Shown: piece by piece, positions 1 to 8,737 of the stretch
Layout: each line of letters opens with the position of its first letter
Position numbering within the stretch: the first letter of the stretch is position 1
Assembly: GCF_900108485.1 (NCBI RefSeq)
Contig: NZ_FNXF01000016.1
Span: 1-64,000, forward strand
Direction: 5' to 3'
DNA: 64,000 nt
Origin: Rheinheimera pacifica
GTDB lineage: Bacteria; Pseudomonadota; Gammaproteobacteria; Enterobacterales; Alteromonadaceae
The notes under the pieces: generated by a model
What the model was told of the DNA's origin: nothing
The model's input: only the letters and a program-made list of their open reading frames with translations
The model's database searches: none
Made by a program: the position numbers and the translations under genes

Positions 1-237
1 GTCACGTGGTGTATTCAATTCAAAGCTGCCGGCGGTGCTTTTCATGGTTTTGGCAGAGCTGCCGTTCTTGCGATTAGGGGCTTCATCTTGCTCAAGGTGC
101 TGCTCTAACTCGGCCTGCATCGCTGCTTCGGTCAGTTGTTTAATTAACGGCGTTAAGATACCGTCTTTACCAGACAAACCTTTGCCATCACGTAATGCCT
201 GAATGGCTGCTTGTATATCGAAAGTTGGGTTGGTCAT
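1..237 (-). CDS. IS256-family transposase, N-terminal part
   Basis: The 79 visible residues start MTNPTFDIQAAIQALRDGK and continue through LTPLIKQLTEAAMQAELEQH and PNRKNG to a segment ending SFELNTPRD. This is the conserved N-terminus of mutator-type (IS256) transposases, which cut and paste the element with a DDE catalytic core. The core lies outside the window. The gene is cut by the window edge, not visibly by mutation. The start ATG has a GAG nine bases upstream. Because the transposase reads in the same direction as the adjacent riboswitch leader, read-through from that leader would enter the gene in sense orientation. Confidence 0.9.
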   Translation of the reverse strand, partial: MTNPTFDIQAAIQALRDGKGLSGKDGILTPLIKQLTEAAMQAELEQHLEQDEAPNRKNGSSAKTMKSTAGSFELNTPRD

Positions 238-295
238 GTGTCATCTCGTTTTCGCTTAGTTTAATGAAATGACACAGAATTTTGAACACTACCTC
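1..295 (-). mobile_element. IS256-family insertion sequence, one end
   Basis: The transposase start lies at 235-237, and about 35 bp beyond it is a terminal sequence which, read inward, begins GGTAGTGTTCAAAATTCTG (about 275-293). This ending is typical of IS256-family elements. The element runs off the left edge, so the other inverted repeat and the target duplication cannot be checked. It sits about 50 bp downstream of a c-di-GMP riboswitch, in the same transcriptional direction. Confidence 0.85.
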
Positions 296-340
296 GGATA
301 ACGGTAAAAAGTACCGCTATGATTGACATCAAACAGATGT

Positions 341-580
341 GACTAAGCTAATGCAACCACTGCCATCATTAACATTCGTAACGAACATTATTAGACCAGC
401 GGCTTTGCGTCCTGACCTTTCGGTACAGTTTGCCTTTTAATTGTCTTAGCTTGAAACGAGAACGCTACTGCATTAACGCAAGCTGAACGGACAGCAAGAT
501 ATACAAATAATTACAAATTCACAAGTTGTTTTTTAGCCAATTTCGCAACAAGCTTTACAAATCAAGTATTAAGTAATGAT
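341..580 (-). repeat. Leader repeat, copy 1 (promoter plus riboswitch)
   Basis: About 240 bp that match 5248-5483 closely, in the same orientation. The match covers the riboswitch and about 130 bp upstream of it. The upstream part has AT-rich blocks with TTTGTAA-type repeats and TTGTGAATTTGTAA, where the promoter should lie. The rest of the gene-free stretch 450-711 shows no convincing coding sequence; a 61-codon frame at 576-761 is not supported. Confidence 0.85.
343..449 (-). promoter_or_regulatory. Cyclic-di-GMP-I (GEMM) riboswitch, copy 1
   Basis: Read on the minus strand the RNA has CTAAG (445-449) closing with CTTAG (343-347), then GGCAAACTG, an ACC-GAAA-GGT tetraloop stem, the invariant block GGACGCAAAGCC, GGTCTAA, and the 3' half GGCAGTGGTTGCATTAG. 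These are the conserved elements of the GEMM-I aptamer that binds c-di-GMP. The downstream sequence (lower coordinates) reaches only about 48 bp before an IS256 end, so the gene it once controlled has been displaced or lost. Confidence 0.88.
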
Positions 581-711
581 AATTTTTGCGGGAGGAGGAA
601 AAGCAGAGAAACGGGGGAGGAGTTGCTTTACAACAGAACAGTGGCGCAGCAAGTTGCACCACTGCAGGCAGTTACTTGATACAGCGAGCTACAGCATTAT
701 TGGGGAAATAC

Positions 712-1422
712 TCATGATCCCTCTGACAACTCATGACCCGTCTTGTTATTTTTTAAAGTGAAATCAAGAGTTACTGTACTCATAGCATCTGAACCTGTGG
801 GGCATATAGCTGCACGGCTAAACAATCTCTCTGCATTTCTGGAAAATACTCTTTCAGGAGTACTGACGATTTCAACAAACTCTTTATGAAAACCTGCACC
901 ATCAAATACTTGAGTAACTACCACCTTCCCCTCAATCCCATCACGGGCAGCCTGAACAGGATATCTTGACATCCTGGGGAGGTATAAGAATTTTTCTGGA
1001 GCAATTGCCAATTGCTGACACAAGTCCAGTGCCAAAGGCACATACAATCCCTTTTTATGTAACCATAGCGCACTGTCCAGCCAAAGAGCTGATGCTTTTA
1101 GCTCCAGAACAACTGCTTTGTGGAAACCTTCTTCATCCATTTCGGCTCTAAACTCACGCATACATACTTGGTACGCATCCTCTAATAATTCACTTCTTTT
1201 TGTCTGCCATGACAGCTCCGTTAAGCCAAACTTACAGTCGGCGATATAACTTTCATAATTTTTTCTTTCCTGCTCTTGTTGCATAGCACTGAGCTGCTTG
1301 TAGTATTTTTCTACAGTATTGCCATCTTTTTTATCGTGAACTTTCTGGGATTTATCCGCTGCACAAGCTGAAAGTCCTGCCAATAACACCACAAGACACA
1401 ACCGCGATTTTAATTGATCCAT
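712..1422 (-). CDS. Lipoprotein with TonB-C-like domain
   Basis: Predicted 236-residue lipoprotein. I chose the ATG at 1422 because it gives a clean signal peptide ending LSAC (Cys20) with GGATGAG upstream; an ATG at 1431 is the alternative. The middle (about 20-150) is helical and charged. About residues 155-225 resemble the TonB C-terminal fold, with YPVQAARDGIEGKVVVTQVF followed by a conserved-looking pair of strands, as in periplasmic proteins that borrow the TonB_C domain without a TonB transmembrane anchor. It is the last gene of the riboswitch-led operon. Role unknown; energy transduction is unlikely because there is no inner-membrane helix or proline-rich linker. Confidence 0.75.
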   Translation of the reverse strand: MDQLKSRLCLVVLLAGLSACAADKSQKVHDKKDGNTVEKYYKQLSAMQQEQERKNYESYIADCKFGLTELSWQTKRSELLEDAYQVCMREFRAEMDEEGFHKAVVLELKASALWLDSALWLHKKGLYVPLALDLCQQLAIAPEKFLYLPRMSRYPVQAARDGIEGKVVVTQVFDGAGFHKEFVEIVSTPERVFSRNAERLFSRAAICPTGSDAMSTVTLDFTLKNNKTGHELSEGS

Positions 1423-1543
1423 AGAACTCATCCAAAACAAGGTGACATTAAAATATTTTATAAAAAATATCGGACTTCCGCGCCAATGACCACGGCAAGA
1501 AAATACTGACAAGTTCACTATGGCTAGTGGAAATTAGTCGGTT

Positions 1544-1972
1544 TTATATCTCGCTTATTTTAAGCCGGACTCTTTTCGGTATGTCACCAGAGAAAATGCC
1601 ACTTTTAGTTTCTGTGATTATACATTCTAAGCGATATGTTTTTCCGGACTTAGCCTGCAGAGCTTGCTCGGAAATTGCTCTAACGCTATCAGTACCGCAA
1701 CGGAACACAACAATATATTTTCCAGGCTCTAAATAAATATCTTTCATTATCGGTTTCAAACCGCCGGTAAGCTTTTTGTCACCAACAATAATATTCTTCT
1801 TCATGTCGGACACACTCAAAATGCTGGCAAATACAGGGCCTTCACCTGGTATGTTATGGCTCTCTATTTTAGCCAGCTTGCTATGCGCTATCTGGCTGGG
1901 GTTATAAGTGGTCACCAATGTGCTACATGCGTTCACTAAAGATAAAATAGCTACCAGGAAAATAATTTTCAT
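1544..1972 (-). CDS. Small lipoprotein, DUF2846-like beta protein
   Basis: Predicted 142-residue lipoprotein, not recognised with certainty. The ATG at 1972 gives MKIIFLVAILSLVNACST with a lipobox ending at Cys16; upstream ATGs would put a long hydrophilic or aromatic stretch before it. The mature part is beta-rich, with the pattern EPGKYIVVFRC followed by SGKTYRLECI, which recalls DUF2846-type sandwich lipoproteins. Two cysteines in these strands may form a disulfide. It lies in the middle of the c-di-GMP riboswitch operon and is AT-rich like its neighbours. Confidence 0.7.
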   Translation of the reverse strand: MKIIFLVAILSLVNACSTLVTTYNPSQIAHSKLAKIESHNIPGEGPVFASILSVSDMKKNIIVGDKKLTGGLKPIMKDIYLEPGKYIVVFRCGTDSVRAISEQALQAKSGKTYRLECIITETKSGIFSGDIPKRVRLKISEI

Positions 1973-2046
1973 ATCAACGCCGCTCATCAAAAACCACCAC
2001 ACACCAAAAATTATATTCACTTGTTACTTTTTCACCATAAAAACAA

Positions 2047-2457
2047 CTATTTATATTTTTTCATATCTGCCGAAATAACTTTAAATGTCATCTCCCACTC
2101 CCGTTTTGCAACTTCCGCCAACTTATCCCGGGTCTTAATAAAAGCATCGCAATCTTTCCCTGCCACCAAGCTCATCAGTTTTAAACCATGAGTCATACGC
2201 TCAGCATACAACTTGCTCAACTCAGGCCTCGACAGCAATCCGACACTATAGTTAAGCAACTGATCTTCAGTCATTTTTGCCGCTTTCTTTAGTTCAGCTA
2301 GCATTGGCTTAAGTTTATCCTGACCTTGTGCATCTAATGCCGTCATTTCGGCTAACTGCTCCATAACGTAACCTTCTCCTTTTTCTGCCTTACACAGTTC
2401 CAAACCATGAGCAGAAAATGCCAATAACGTTAAAAAAAAGCTCAATAATATCCGCAT
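2047..2457 (-). CDS. Small secreted helical protein
   Basis: A 136-residue protein with a signal peptide (MRILLSFFLTLLAFSAHG, cleavage near residue 18). No lipobox is present, so it should be soluble in the periplasm or exported. The mature part is almost wholly helical, rich in Lys, Glu, Met and Leu, with two cysteines (in ELCKAE and KDCDAF) that could pair. I do not recognise a family. It lies between lipoprotein genes of the same operon, so it may act with them. Confidence 0.7.
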   Translation of the reverse strand: MRILLSFFLTLLAFSAHGLELCKAEKGEGYVMEQLAEMTALDAQGQDKLKPMLAELKKAAKMTEDQLLNYSVGLLSRPELSKLYAERMTHGLKLMSLVAGKDCDAFIKTRDKLAEVAKREWEMTFKVISADMKKYK

Positions 2458-2524
2458 TCCTTCACCCTACCTACAAAGAACAAATAAAAGTTATTTTTTA
2501 ATTTTCAATGGATTATATATAAAA

Positions 2525-3625
2525 CTATTTATTTTTTTGCAAAATCATCATCTGAAAGACCTTCAGCATCATTCTCCTATAATCCTGTCTAATTTTTGTT
2601 CTTGCAACCTCATGACCAACAATTTTTTGAAGGAGTTTACCCAGCAGATCATTAACCTGACTATCATCCGAGTTCACCTTGGATAGCTCAGTGAGCAGAG
2701 TAACAAAATCAGAGTCAAACTCCGCTATTATTTCATCATATTCCGCTAACAGGTTTGCAGTATCTTTACCAGCCATAACATCTTTACTTTTCAGTATTTC
2801 AGGGTTTAGTACTCCGCTGGATAGCTGCAGCAAAAAATGCATGCCTACCATCGTATCAACTTCCTTTCTGGCCTTTGTCTTTAGATCTAAATAAGTCACT
2901 AAAGCAGCCTTATATTCTTTATTAGCGAGCTGAGCTGCATTGCCAAAATGGCTTTGCGAAATGGCCAATAATGTTTGATACAGATGCTGCATTAGTAAGC
3001 TGAAGTGATACTGCGCCGAAATTGTATTGTTATACTGCGAATACTCATTGACTTCGAAAGCATATGTCATCCCCAAAACATTTAATTGAGGATACATCAT
3101 TTCTTTAAAACGGGAATAACGCTCATCATCTGACAAATAATTCCTGTCTCCAGGCATTAAAAAATCTTCAGAGGAAATATTATCAATAAACGATATTAAA
3201 GCATTACTGCATACAGCAATACCATTCTCCATTTCCAGCATAAAATCTTCAGAACTGTTTAACGCAACATCAGGTCTTTCCAATTTATGCGTTGTCAGCT
3301 TCTCTGCACGCTCTCTGATAGTTTGTAGTTGATCATGGATATTATTGCTGTTCTCTGACACTGCCAGCTTTATGTCGCCGGGCGCGTTTTTATTAAGCTT
3401 TAATAACTCTATGCCGGTGTAACTGAACAAGTACATACACTGTGTCCGTATCTTGACCGCATAATTTAAAATAGACGAAGCGGTAGCTACAGGCAGAAAG
3501 GCTTTTCCAGCTAAAGGCTGCGCTGCAGGTACTGCTGTATTTTGGTTATCCGGTGCACGGGTATCATTTGCCGCACAGCCTGCAATAGCGGAAATCAGCA
3601 GGGCAAAAATAAACTTGCCGGACAT
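2525..3625 (-). CDS. Hypothetical lipoprotein, helical
   Basis: Predicted 366-residue lipoprotein. The ATG at 3625 gives MSGKFIFALLISAIAGCAAND with lipobox IAGC (Cys17) and AAAGG just upstream; in-frame ATGs further upstream add residues in front of the signal peptide. The mature protein is helical throughout, with no catalytic motif I can name. Base composition is clearly AT-richer than the flanking core genes (near 38% GC in the lines I counted). It is the second gene downstream of the riboswitch at 5250-5355. Confidence 0.7.
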   Translation of the reverse strand: MSGKFIFALLISAIAGCAANDTRAPDNQNTAVPAAQPLAGKAFLPVATASSILNYAVKIRTQCMYLFSYTGIELLKLNKNAPGDIKLAVSENSNNIHDQLQTIRERAEKLTTHKLERPDVALNSSEDFMLEMENGIAVCSNALISFIDNISSEDFLMPGDRNYLSDDERYSRFKEMMYPQLNVLGMTYAFEVNEYSQYNNTISAQYHFSLLMQHLYQTLLAISQSHFGNAAQLANKEYKAALVTYLDLKTKARKEVDTMVGMHFLLQLSSGVLNPEILKSKDVMAGKDTANLLAEYDEIIAEFDSDFVTLLTELSKVNSDDSQVNDLLGKLLQKIVGHEVARTKIRQDYRRMMLKVFQMMILQKNK

Positions 3626-3730
3626 TGCCTTTACGCGATCAATAAGGTAACAAAGCATTACCATGCTCCTCAGAAACATATAGCAGACATAGGCGACAAC
3701 CGCATAGCCGGCTGTCGCTGAATGTAATGC

Positions 3731-5101
3731 TTACAATTTGCGAACAAACTTACCAGCGAATTCCCGCACTTTGTAGGTGTATGCATTGTCGGCAAGGTCA
3801 GTTAGAACTGCTTTGTATTTAGCATTGCCGGAACTCCCCAGTACCCTGCAACTCCAGGCGTGGAAGTCAGAATAGCCGGCGTAGCGGTTACGTTGCACCT
3901 TGGCTTCACGTTGCAGAATGTCACTTAGTTCATCCAGCAATCGCTCATTATTGAGCTGTTGCTTATAAATAACTTTTACTGCGTCAAGCCGCAACGAACT
4001 GTCGCTGCTATTCAACATATTTAGCAGTTGGTTAGTTTGCCAATCCAGTTCAGGATACATGGTTGAAATATCATGGATTACGCTGGCCTGCTCTGAACGA
4101 ACAGTCATAGTCTCAAGGTACTTTCTAACATAGTCTTGCAACTTTTTCGGTGCGTCGCCGGTTACTACCGTATCCAGCGTTGGGCGGTAGCGCTCTAAAC
4201 CGGAATAGGCCAGTGCTTTGGTCGCCCAAGTCATTTCCTCTACATCCGTAGCGGCGGTGTTTTGGTAACCTGCCAATACTCTGGCATTAATAACGTCATA
4301 TACAGCAGTACTGTTATTCCATTCAGAGATCAGTTGCTTATATAAATCAATACGCTTAGCCGCATTACCTTCTGTCAACGATAACAGATAACTTTGCACC
4401 AGTTCTTCGGGCAGATATTGCTCTGAGGCTAAACCCGCTGGTTTAGCTTTGGTTAATACCTCTTTTTTGGTATACAGCCGATTCTGCTTTATCTGTTCAG
4501 CGGACATGCCAGCAGTTATTGCAGCAAACGCATTCTTGTCGTATTGCATCGTGCTAATCAGCCGCTTGATCAAGCTGTTGGCAATGGCTTGCGCGGTTTT
4601 ATGTTCAAGTTCTATATTGTGAGTGGTAAGGCCGTTAAATATGTCTGCAAGTGCCATACCGCCACTAACTTTACTGCGGATAACCACATCACCTAAGTAG
4701 CTGTTTTCATGCAAGGCTATTATCGGAGACACCATTTTCTCAACAGGAAACGGGGTGGCGTCACCGACAAAGCGACGGGAATAATCAACAAAGATATCCA
4801 AATCAACTACGTTGATATCATCCTCTGCTGCAAGCAGGTTTTGCTCTGCCAACTGGCTGATAAAATGCTTTCTGATTATTGTTTCAAGCTGCTCACGGCT
4901 AAGGTAGTTACCTTTAAACTTCGCTACTGACTGAACTAAATCAGCTTCAAAATGACGCACTGCATACTTAATTTCAATGTCACTGTGCGGATAGCTTTGT
5001 ACCGGAGGCTTACTTTGTCCGGGAGATTTGCTCTGAGCGCATGCGCTAAGCAGTATTATGCTTGAGCAAACCAGCAAGATCTGTTTTATATATTGAGTCA
5101 T
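3731..5101 (-). CDS. Large lipoprotein with HEAT-like repeats
   Basis: Predicted 456-residue lipoprotein, the first gene behind the c-di-GMP riboswitch at 5250-5355. The ATG at 5101 yields a signal peptide with LSAC (Cys21); a TTG at 5143 would extend it but spoils the signal. The mature N-terminal part (about 50-200) is mixed alpha/beta. The last 130 residues look like tandem helical pairs of HEAT type, with MLNSSDSSLRLDAVKVIYK followed by ELSDILQREAK and VLTDLADNAYTYKVREFA. No enzyme motif is seen. The riboswitch suggests a role in surface attachment or motility changes; this is inference. Confidence 0.72.
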   Translation of the reverse strand: MTQYIKQILLVCSSIILLSACAQSKSPGQSKPPVQSYPHSDIEIKYAVRHFEADLVQSVAKFKGNYLSREQLETIIRKHFISQLAEQNLLAAEDDINVVDLDIFVDYSRRFVGDATPFPVEKMVSPIIALHENSYLGDVVIRSKVSGGMALADIFNGLTTHNIELEHKTAQAIANSLIKRLISTMQYDKNAFAAITAGMSAEQIKQNRLYTKKEVLTKAKPAGLASEQYLPEELVQSYLLSLTEGNAAKRIDLYKQLISEWNNSTAVYDVINARVLAGYQNTAATDVEEMTWATKALAYSGLERYRPTLDTVVTGDAPKKLQDYVRKYLETMTVRSEQASVIHDISTMYPELDWQTNQLLNMLNSSDSSLRLDAVKVIYKQQLNNERLLDELSDILQREAKVQRNRYAGYSDFHAWSCRVLGSSGNAKYKAVLTDLADNAYTYKVREFAGKFVRKL

Positions 5102-5247
5102 ATGTTTTACACCATTGCTAACCGCAATTCCTATATCCTGCAATAGCCGGACGGCAACAGTTATAGCTGCCGATAAGTAAGGAAAAACTACATAGAAAGT
5201 GCTGGCCGGGTGGCGTAAAAAGCTACACTGGTTACTTCGGCATATGC

Positions 5248-5483
5248 GACTAAGCTAATGCAACCACTGCCGTCATTAACATTCGTACGAACATTATTAG
5301 ACCAGTAGCTTTGCGTCCTGCCCTTTCGGTGCAGTTTGCCCTTTAATTGTCTTAGCTTGTGAGTTGCGATTAAAAATGAACCCAAGCTGAACAGGTGCAC
5401 GATATACAAATCTTTACAAATTCACAAGCTGTTTTTTAGCCAGTTTTGCAACAAGCTTTACAAATCAAACGTTAAGTAATGAT
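5248..5483 (-). repeat. Leader repeat, copy 2 (promoter plus riboswitch)
   Basis: Close match to 341-580 with a few substitutions and short indels. Conservation continues about 125 bp upstream of the aptamer, through the AT-rich blocks ACAAATTCACAAG, GTTTTTTAGCCA and GCAACAAGCTTTACAAATCA. The promoter and any activator sites were therefore duplicated together with the switch. The stretch 5144-5530 contains no credible gene. Confidence 0.85.
5250..5355 (-). promoter_or_regulatory. Cyclic-di-GMP-I (GEMM) riboswitch, copy 2
   Basis: Minus-strand RNA with closing stem CTAAG/CTTAG, GGGCAAACTG, a GAAA tetraloop stem (ACC-GAAA-GGG), GGACGCAAAGC, GGTCTAA and the 3' half GGCAGTGGTTGCATTAG. This is the GEMM-I aptamer. 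About 150 nt of leader follow before the ATG at 5101. That leader holds a short GCCG-type hairpin, but I cannot tell whether the switch acts on termination or translation. It heads the five-gene operon running to 712. Confidence 0.9.
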
Positions 5484-5530
5484 GGCTTTTCCAACAGAGC
5501 AAGCAGTAAAAACGCAGAGCGCGGAAAACA

Positions 5531-5565
5531 AAAAACCGCAGCCTGTTACAGCTGCGGTTTTTGTG
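5531..5565 (-). terminator. Terminator of rnpB
   Basis: Perfect stem CCGCAGC with an eight-base loop, flanked by A and T runs on both sides. On the minus strand it follows the 3' end of rnpB and ends in TTTTTTG, a good intrinsic terminator. Confidence 0.85.
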
Positions 5566-5570
5566 GTGTT

Positions 5571-5941
<371 letters not shown>

Positions 5942-5947
5942 GGCGCG

Positions 5948-5953
5948 ATTATA
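5948..5953 (-). promoter_or_regulatory. -10 box of the rnpB promoter
   Basis: A perfect TATAAT lies seven bases before the first paired base of rnpB helix P1, only a few bases below the rsmI stop. I see no good -35 hexamer at the normal distance; upstream sequence extends into the end of rsmI. Confidence 0.7.
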
Positions 5954-5959
5954 CCGGTT

Positions 5960-6811
5960 TTATCCGGTTTCACCAGACAATTGCAGTGCCACTTTATACA
6001 AAGCGTTTTTCTTACCGCCATGGATTTGTGCCGTTAACGCAGCGGCCTTTTTCAGTGGCAGCTCGGTTAGTAACAGTTTAAGGGTGCTTAGTTCAGCATC
6101 GCTTACTTCACTTTCGGCTTTGGGTGTGGGCGCTATCATCAGTACCATTTCGCCCTGGCAGCGCTGTGGATCGGCTTCGAGCCAGGCGGCGATCTGTGCC
6201 GCTGTGCCATATTCCAGATGCTCAAAGGTTTTGGTCAGCTCTTTGGCCAGTACTAACTCGCGCTCAGGTCCGAAGACCACAACCACATCCTGTAGCGTGT
6301 CTTTAATGCGCCGCGCGGTGTCATAACAAATAATAGTGCCGACACCGGCCGGAATATCTGCCAGCTGGTTTTGCCGCTGCTGGCTTTTCGGCATTAAAAA
6401 GCCGATAAAATGGAATTTGTCGGTCGGCAAGCCAGCTGCGCACAAGGCGGTAATTAGCGCACAGGGGCCGGGAATAGGGATTACCCGCACACCGGCGTCG
6501 CGGCACTGGCGCACTAAACTGTAGCCGGGGTCGCTTATCAGCGGCGTGCCGGCATCTGATACCAGCGCTACATGCTCACCGGCCAAACACTTTTGAATAA
6601 TACCGGCGGCACGTTGTTTTTCGTTGTGATCATGCAATGCCAGAGTTTTGGCATTGATACCAAGATGTGACAGCAGGCGCCCGGTGTGGCGCGTATCTTC
6701 GGCGGCTATCCAGTCGGCCTGCTTTAAGGTATCAATAGCACGCTGGCTGATATCGTCCAGATTGCCTATCGGGGTCGCCACTACATATAAAAAACCGTTA
6801 TCTTTTGCCAT
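5960..6811 (-). CDS. rsmI: 16S rRNA C1402 ribose 2'-O-methyltransferase
   Basis: RsmI uses S-adenosylmethionine to methylate the ribose of C1402 in the decoding centre of 16S rRNA. The protein (283 residues, normal length) has the tetrapyrrole-methylase fold motifs VATPIGNLDD (11-20), EDTRHTG (38-44) and VSDAGTPLISDPG (84-96), and IPIPGPCA. It is divergent from lpoA across a 71-bp gap, the same arrangement as yraL-yraM in E. coli. Its 3' end abuts the rnpB promoter. Confidence 0.96.
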   Translation of the reverse strand: MAKDNGFLYVVATPIGNLDDISQRAIDTLKQADWIAAEDTRHTGRLLSHLGINAKTLALHDHNEKQRAAGIIQKCLAGEHVALVSDAGTPLISDPGYSLVRQCRDAGVRVIPIPGPCALITALCAAGLPTDKFHFIGFLMPKSQQRQNQLADIPAGVGTIICYDTARRIKDTLQDVVVVFGPERELVLAKELTKTFEHLEYGTAAQIAAWLEADPQRCQGEMVLMIAPTPKAESEVSDAELSTLKLLLTELPLKKAAALTAQIHGGKKNALYKVALQLSGETG

Positions 6812-6882
6812 TTGATGATTAATGTACGCTATTTAATTGAGCTTAACCGGCAGTCTCAGTAAGATAAGACCATTGTTTCGCT

Positions 6883-8730
6883 ATGGTACTGTGCATTGTG
6901 ACTTCCAGCAAATTAAAGCCTTTGTTATTTCTCTGCGCCGCAGGCGTGATAAGCAGTTGCGCGCAAAGCCCGCAACAGCGCCAGACAGACACCCCGCTAC
7001 GCAGTGAAACTGTGGCCGAAGGCGAGGTTAAAACCGGTGTTGCTGCCCGCCAGTTATACCAGTTAGCGGCGAATTATCAGGCCGAGCCGCAACATTATCA
7101 TTTGCTTAAAGCGGCGCGTCAGGCGCTGATTGAGCAGGATTATCTGCTGGCGCTGGCCATCTGTGAAAACCTGAAACAAAGCCCTTTTGTGCAGATCCGT
7201 CAGCAAAACCTGCTGCCTCTGCTACAGGCTTATATTGCTACCGGTCAACATGCAAACCTGAGCAACTTGCTGGAAAAAACCGAGATAAAAGACGTTGCCC
7301 GTACTGATCAGGCCGACTTTCTCTGGTTAACTGCCAGCTATCACAGTGAGCAACGCCGCTATCTGGCCGCCAGCCGCAGCTTATTGCAACTGGAACAATA
7401 CGGCGATGTCAGCACCCACTACCCGCAATACAATGATTTACTCTGGCGTAACCTTAGTGCACTTAGCGACAGCCAGTTGGAAAGCCTGCGCGTAAATGCC
7501 CGGCAAAATACCCTGGCCTGGCTTAGCCTGGCTCAGTTAAGCCGCCGCCATATTGGCAGCCCGGCGGCATTGCAACAGGCATTTGCCGACTGGCAGCGAC
7601 GCTACAGTAGTATGCCGCCGTTACAGCAGCTACCTGAAGCCGTGCAGCAACTGTTTAGCCTGCAACCGTTTCAGCCGGCAAAAATTGCCGTGTTATTGCC
7701 ATTGCAAGGTCAGTTCCGCCAGCATGCTCAGGCCATTCAGTACGGCATACTGGCCGCTGCCAGCGCCAATAAGGCTGAGTTAGTGTTTATCGACAGCCAG
7801 CAATCAGCCAGTGCCCTGCGTGAGCAAATCAGCGCACTGCAGGCCGAGTTTGTTATCGGGCCTTTGTTAAAAGAACAGGTCGACACCATCAGCAATGAAG
7901 CCGACTGGCCCTGGCCAACGCTGTTCTTAAATACGCACGACGCAGCGAAAACCAACGCCAAAGATAAATTTTATTTTGCCCTTAGCATGGAAGATGAGGC
8001 CACGCAGGTAGCCGAACTGTTCCAGCAAAAAAACTATCGCCGCCCGGTGGTGATCAGTGCTGCTAATAACGTCGCGGTGCGAATGCAGCAGCACTTTAGC
8101 CGCCAGTGGCAGCAACTGGGCCACCAACCGGCTGAAAGCTACCAGTTTAATAGCAAAGAGGATCTGGAAGCACTGATCGCCCGTTTACTGGAAACGGATC
8201 GCAGCCGCGAACGCTTAAAACAAATTAATAGCCTGGTGCCGCAAAAACTGGAAACCGAGCCACACAGCCGGTTAGATATCGATGCCATTTATCTGATTGC
8301 CGATCCGGTGCAAACCCAGTTGTTTAAACCCTTTGTTGATGTGTCTGTCAGCCCGACAGCACCACGGCTACCTATTTATGCCAGCTCACGCAGCCATAGC
8401 ACCAGCCTTAGCAGCACAGATTTACGCGATTTAAACGGCCTGACCTTTACCGAAATGCCCTGGATGCTGGGCGAGCAAAGTTCAGTCGAGTTGCGAGCGC
8501 AATACCAGCAATTATTTAAAGAACAGGATGAAACACTGCAGCGTTTGTTTGCCATGGGGTATGATGCATTTAAGCTGGTGGGCAGCCTGCGCCAGCAACA
8601 ACAATTACCGTCTGCCGTGTTTCCCGGCCTTACCGGACAATTGCGGCTTAATGCTGATGGCAGCATAGTACGCCAGTTAAGCTGGGCCAGTTATCGCAAC
8701 AGCCGGTTATCTTCGGTTCAGGAACCCTGA
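6883..8730 (+). CDS. lpoA: Outer-membrane lipoprotein activator of PBP1A
   Basis: LpoA reaches from the outer membrane through the peptidoglycan and activates transpeptidation by PBP1A. The 615-residue product has a lipoprotein signal (VISSC, Cys near 26), an N-terminal TPR-like helical domain (about 50-260), and a C-terminal periplasmic-binding-protein-like domain starting at IAVLLPLQGQF. Length and architecture match the family. It heads the lpoA-yraN-diaA-dolP operon; yraN follows after 7 bp. An in-frame GTG five codons in is an alternative start. Confidence 0.93.
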   Translation: MVLCIVTSSKLKPLLFLCAAGVISSCAQSPQQRQTDTPLRSETVAEGEVKTGVAARQLYQLAANYQAEPQHYHLLKAARQALIEQDYLLALAICENLKQSPFVQIRQQNLLPLLQAYIATGQHANLSNLLEKTEIKDVARTDQADFLWLTASYHSEQRRYLAASRSLLQLEQYGDVSTHYPQYNDLLWRNLSALSDSQLESLRVNARQNTLAWLSLAQLSRRHIGSPAALQQAFADWQRRYSSMPPLQQLPEAVQQLFSLQPFQPAKIAVLLPLQGQFRQHAQAIQYGILAAASANKAELVFIDSQQSASALREQISALQAEFVIGPLLKEQVDTISNEADWPWPTLFLNTHDAAKTNAKDKFYFALSMEDEATQVAELFQQKNYRRPVVISAANNVAVRMQQHFSRQWQQLGHQPAESYQFNSKEDLEALIARLLETDRSRERLKQINSLVPQKLETEPHSRLDIDAIYLIADPVQTQLFKPFVDVSVSPTAPRLPIYASSRSHSTSLSSTDLRDLNGLTFTEMPWMLGEQSSVELRAQYQQLFKEQDETLQRLFAMGYDAFKLVGSLRQQQQLPSAVFPGLTGQLRLNADGSIVRQLSWASYRNSRLSSVQEP

Positions 8731-8737
8731 TTAGCTT

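Noticed and set aside
576-761. Plus-strand frame of 61 codons in the leader region
   Set aside because: It begins inside the repeated leader, has no signal or domain pattern and its 3' part lies antisense to the lipoprotein gene. Copy 2 of the leader has no matching frame.
341-5483. The paired leader repeats as ends of a composite transposon
   Set aside because: Each repeat contains a full c-di-GMP aptamer in the correct orientation and place for a leader. There are no terminal inverted repeats, and the transposase lies outside the pair.
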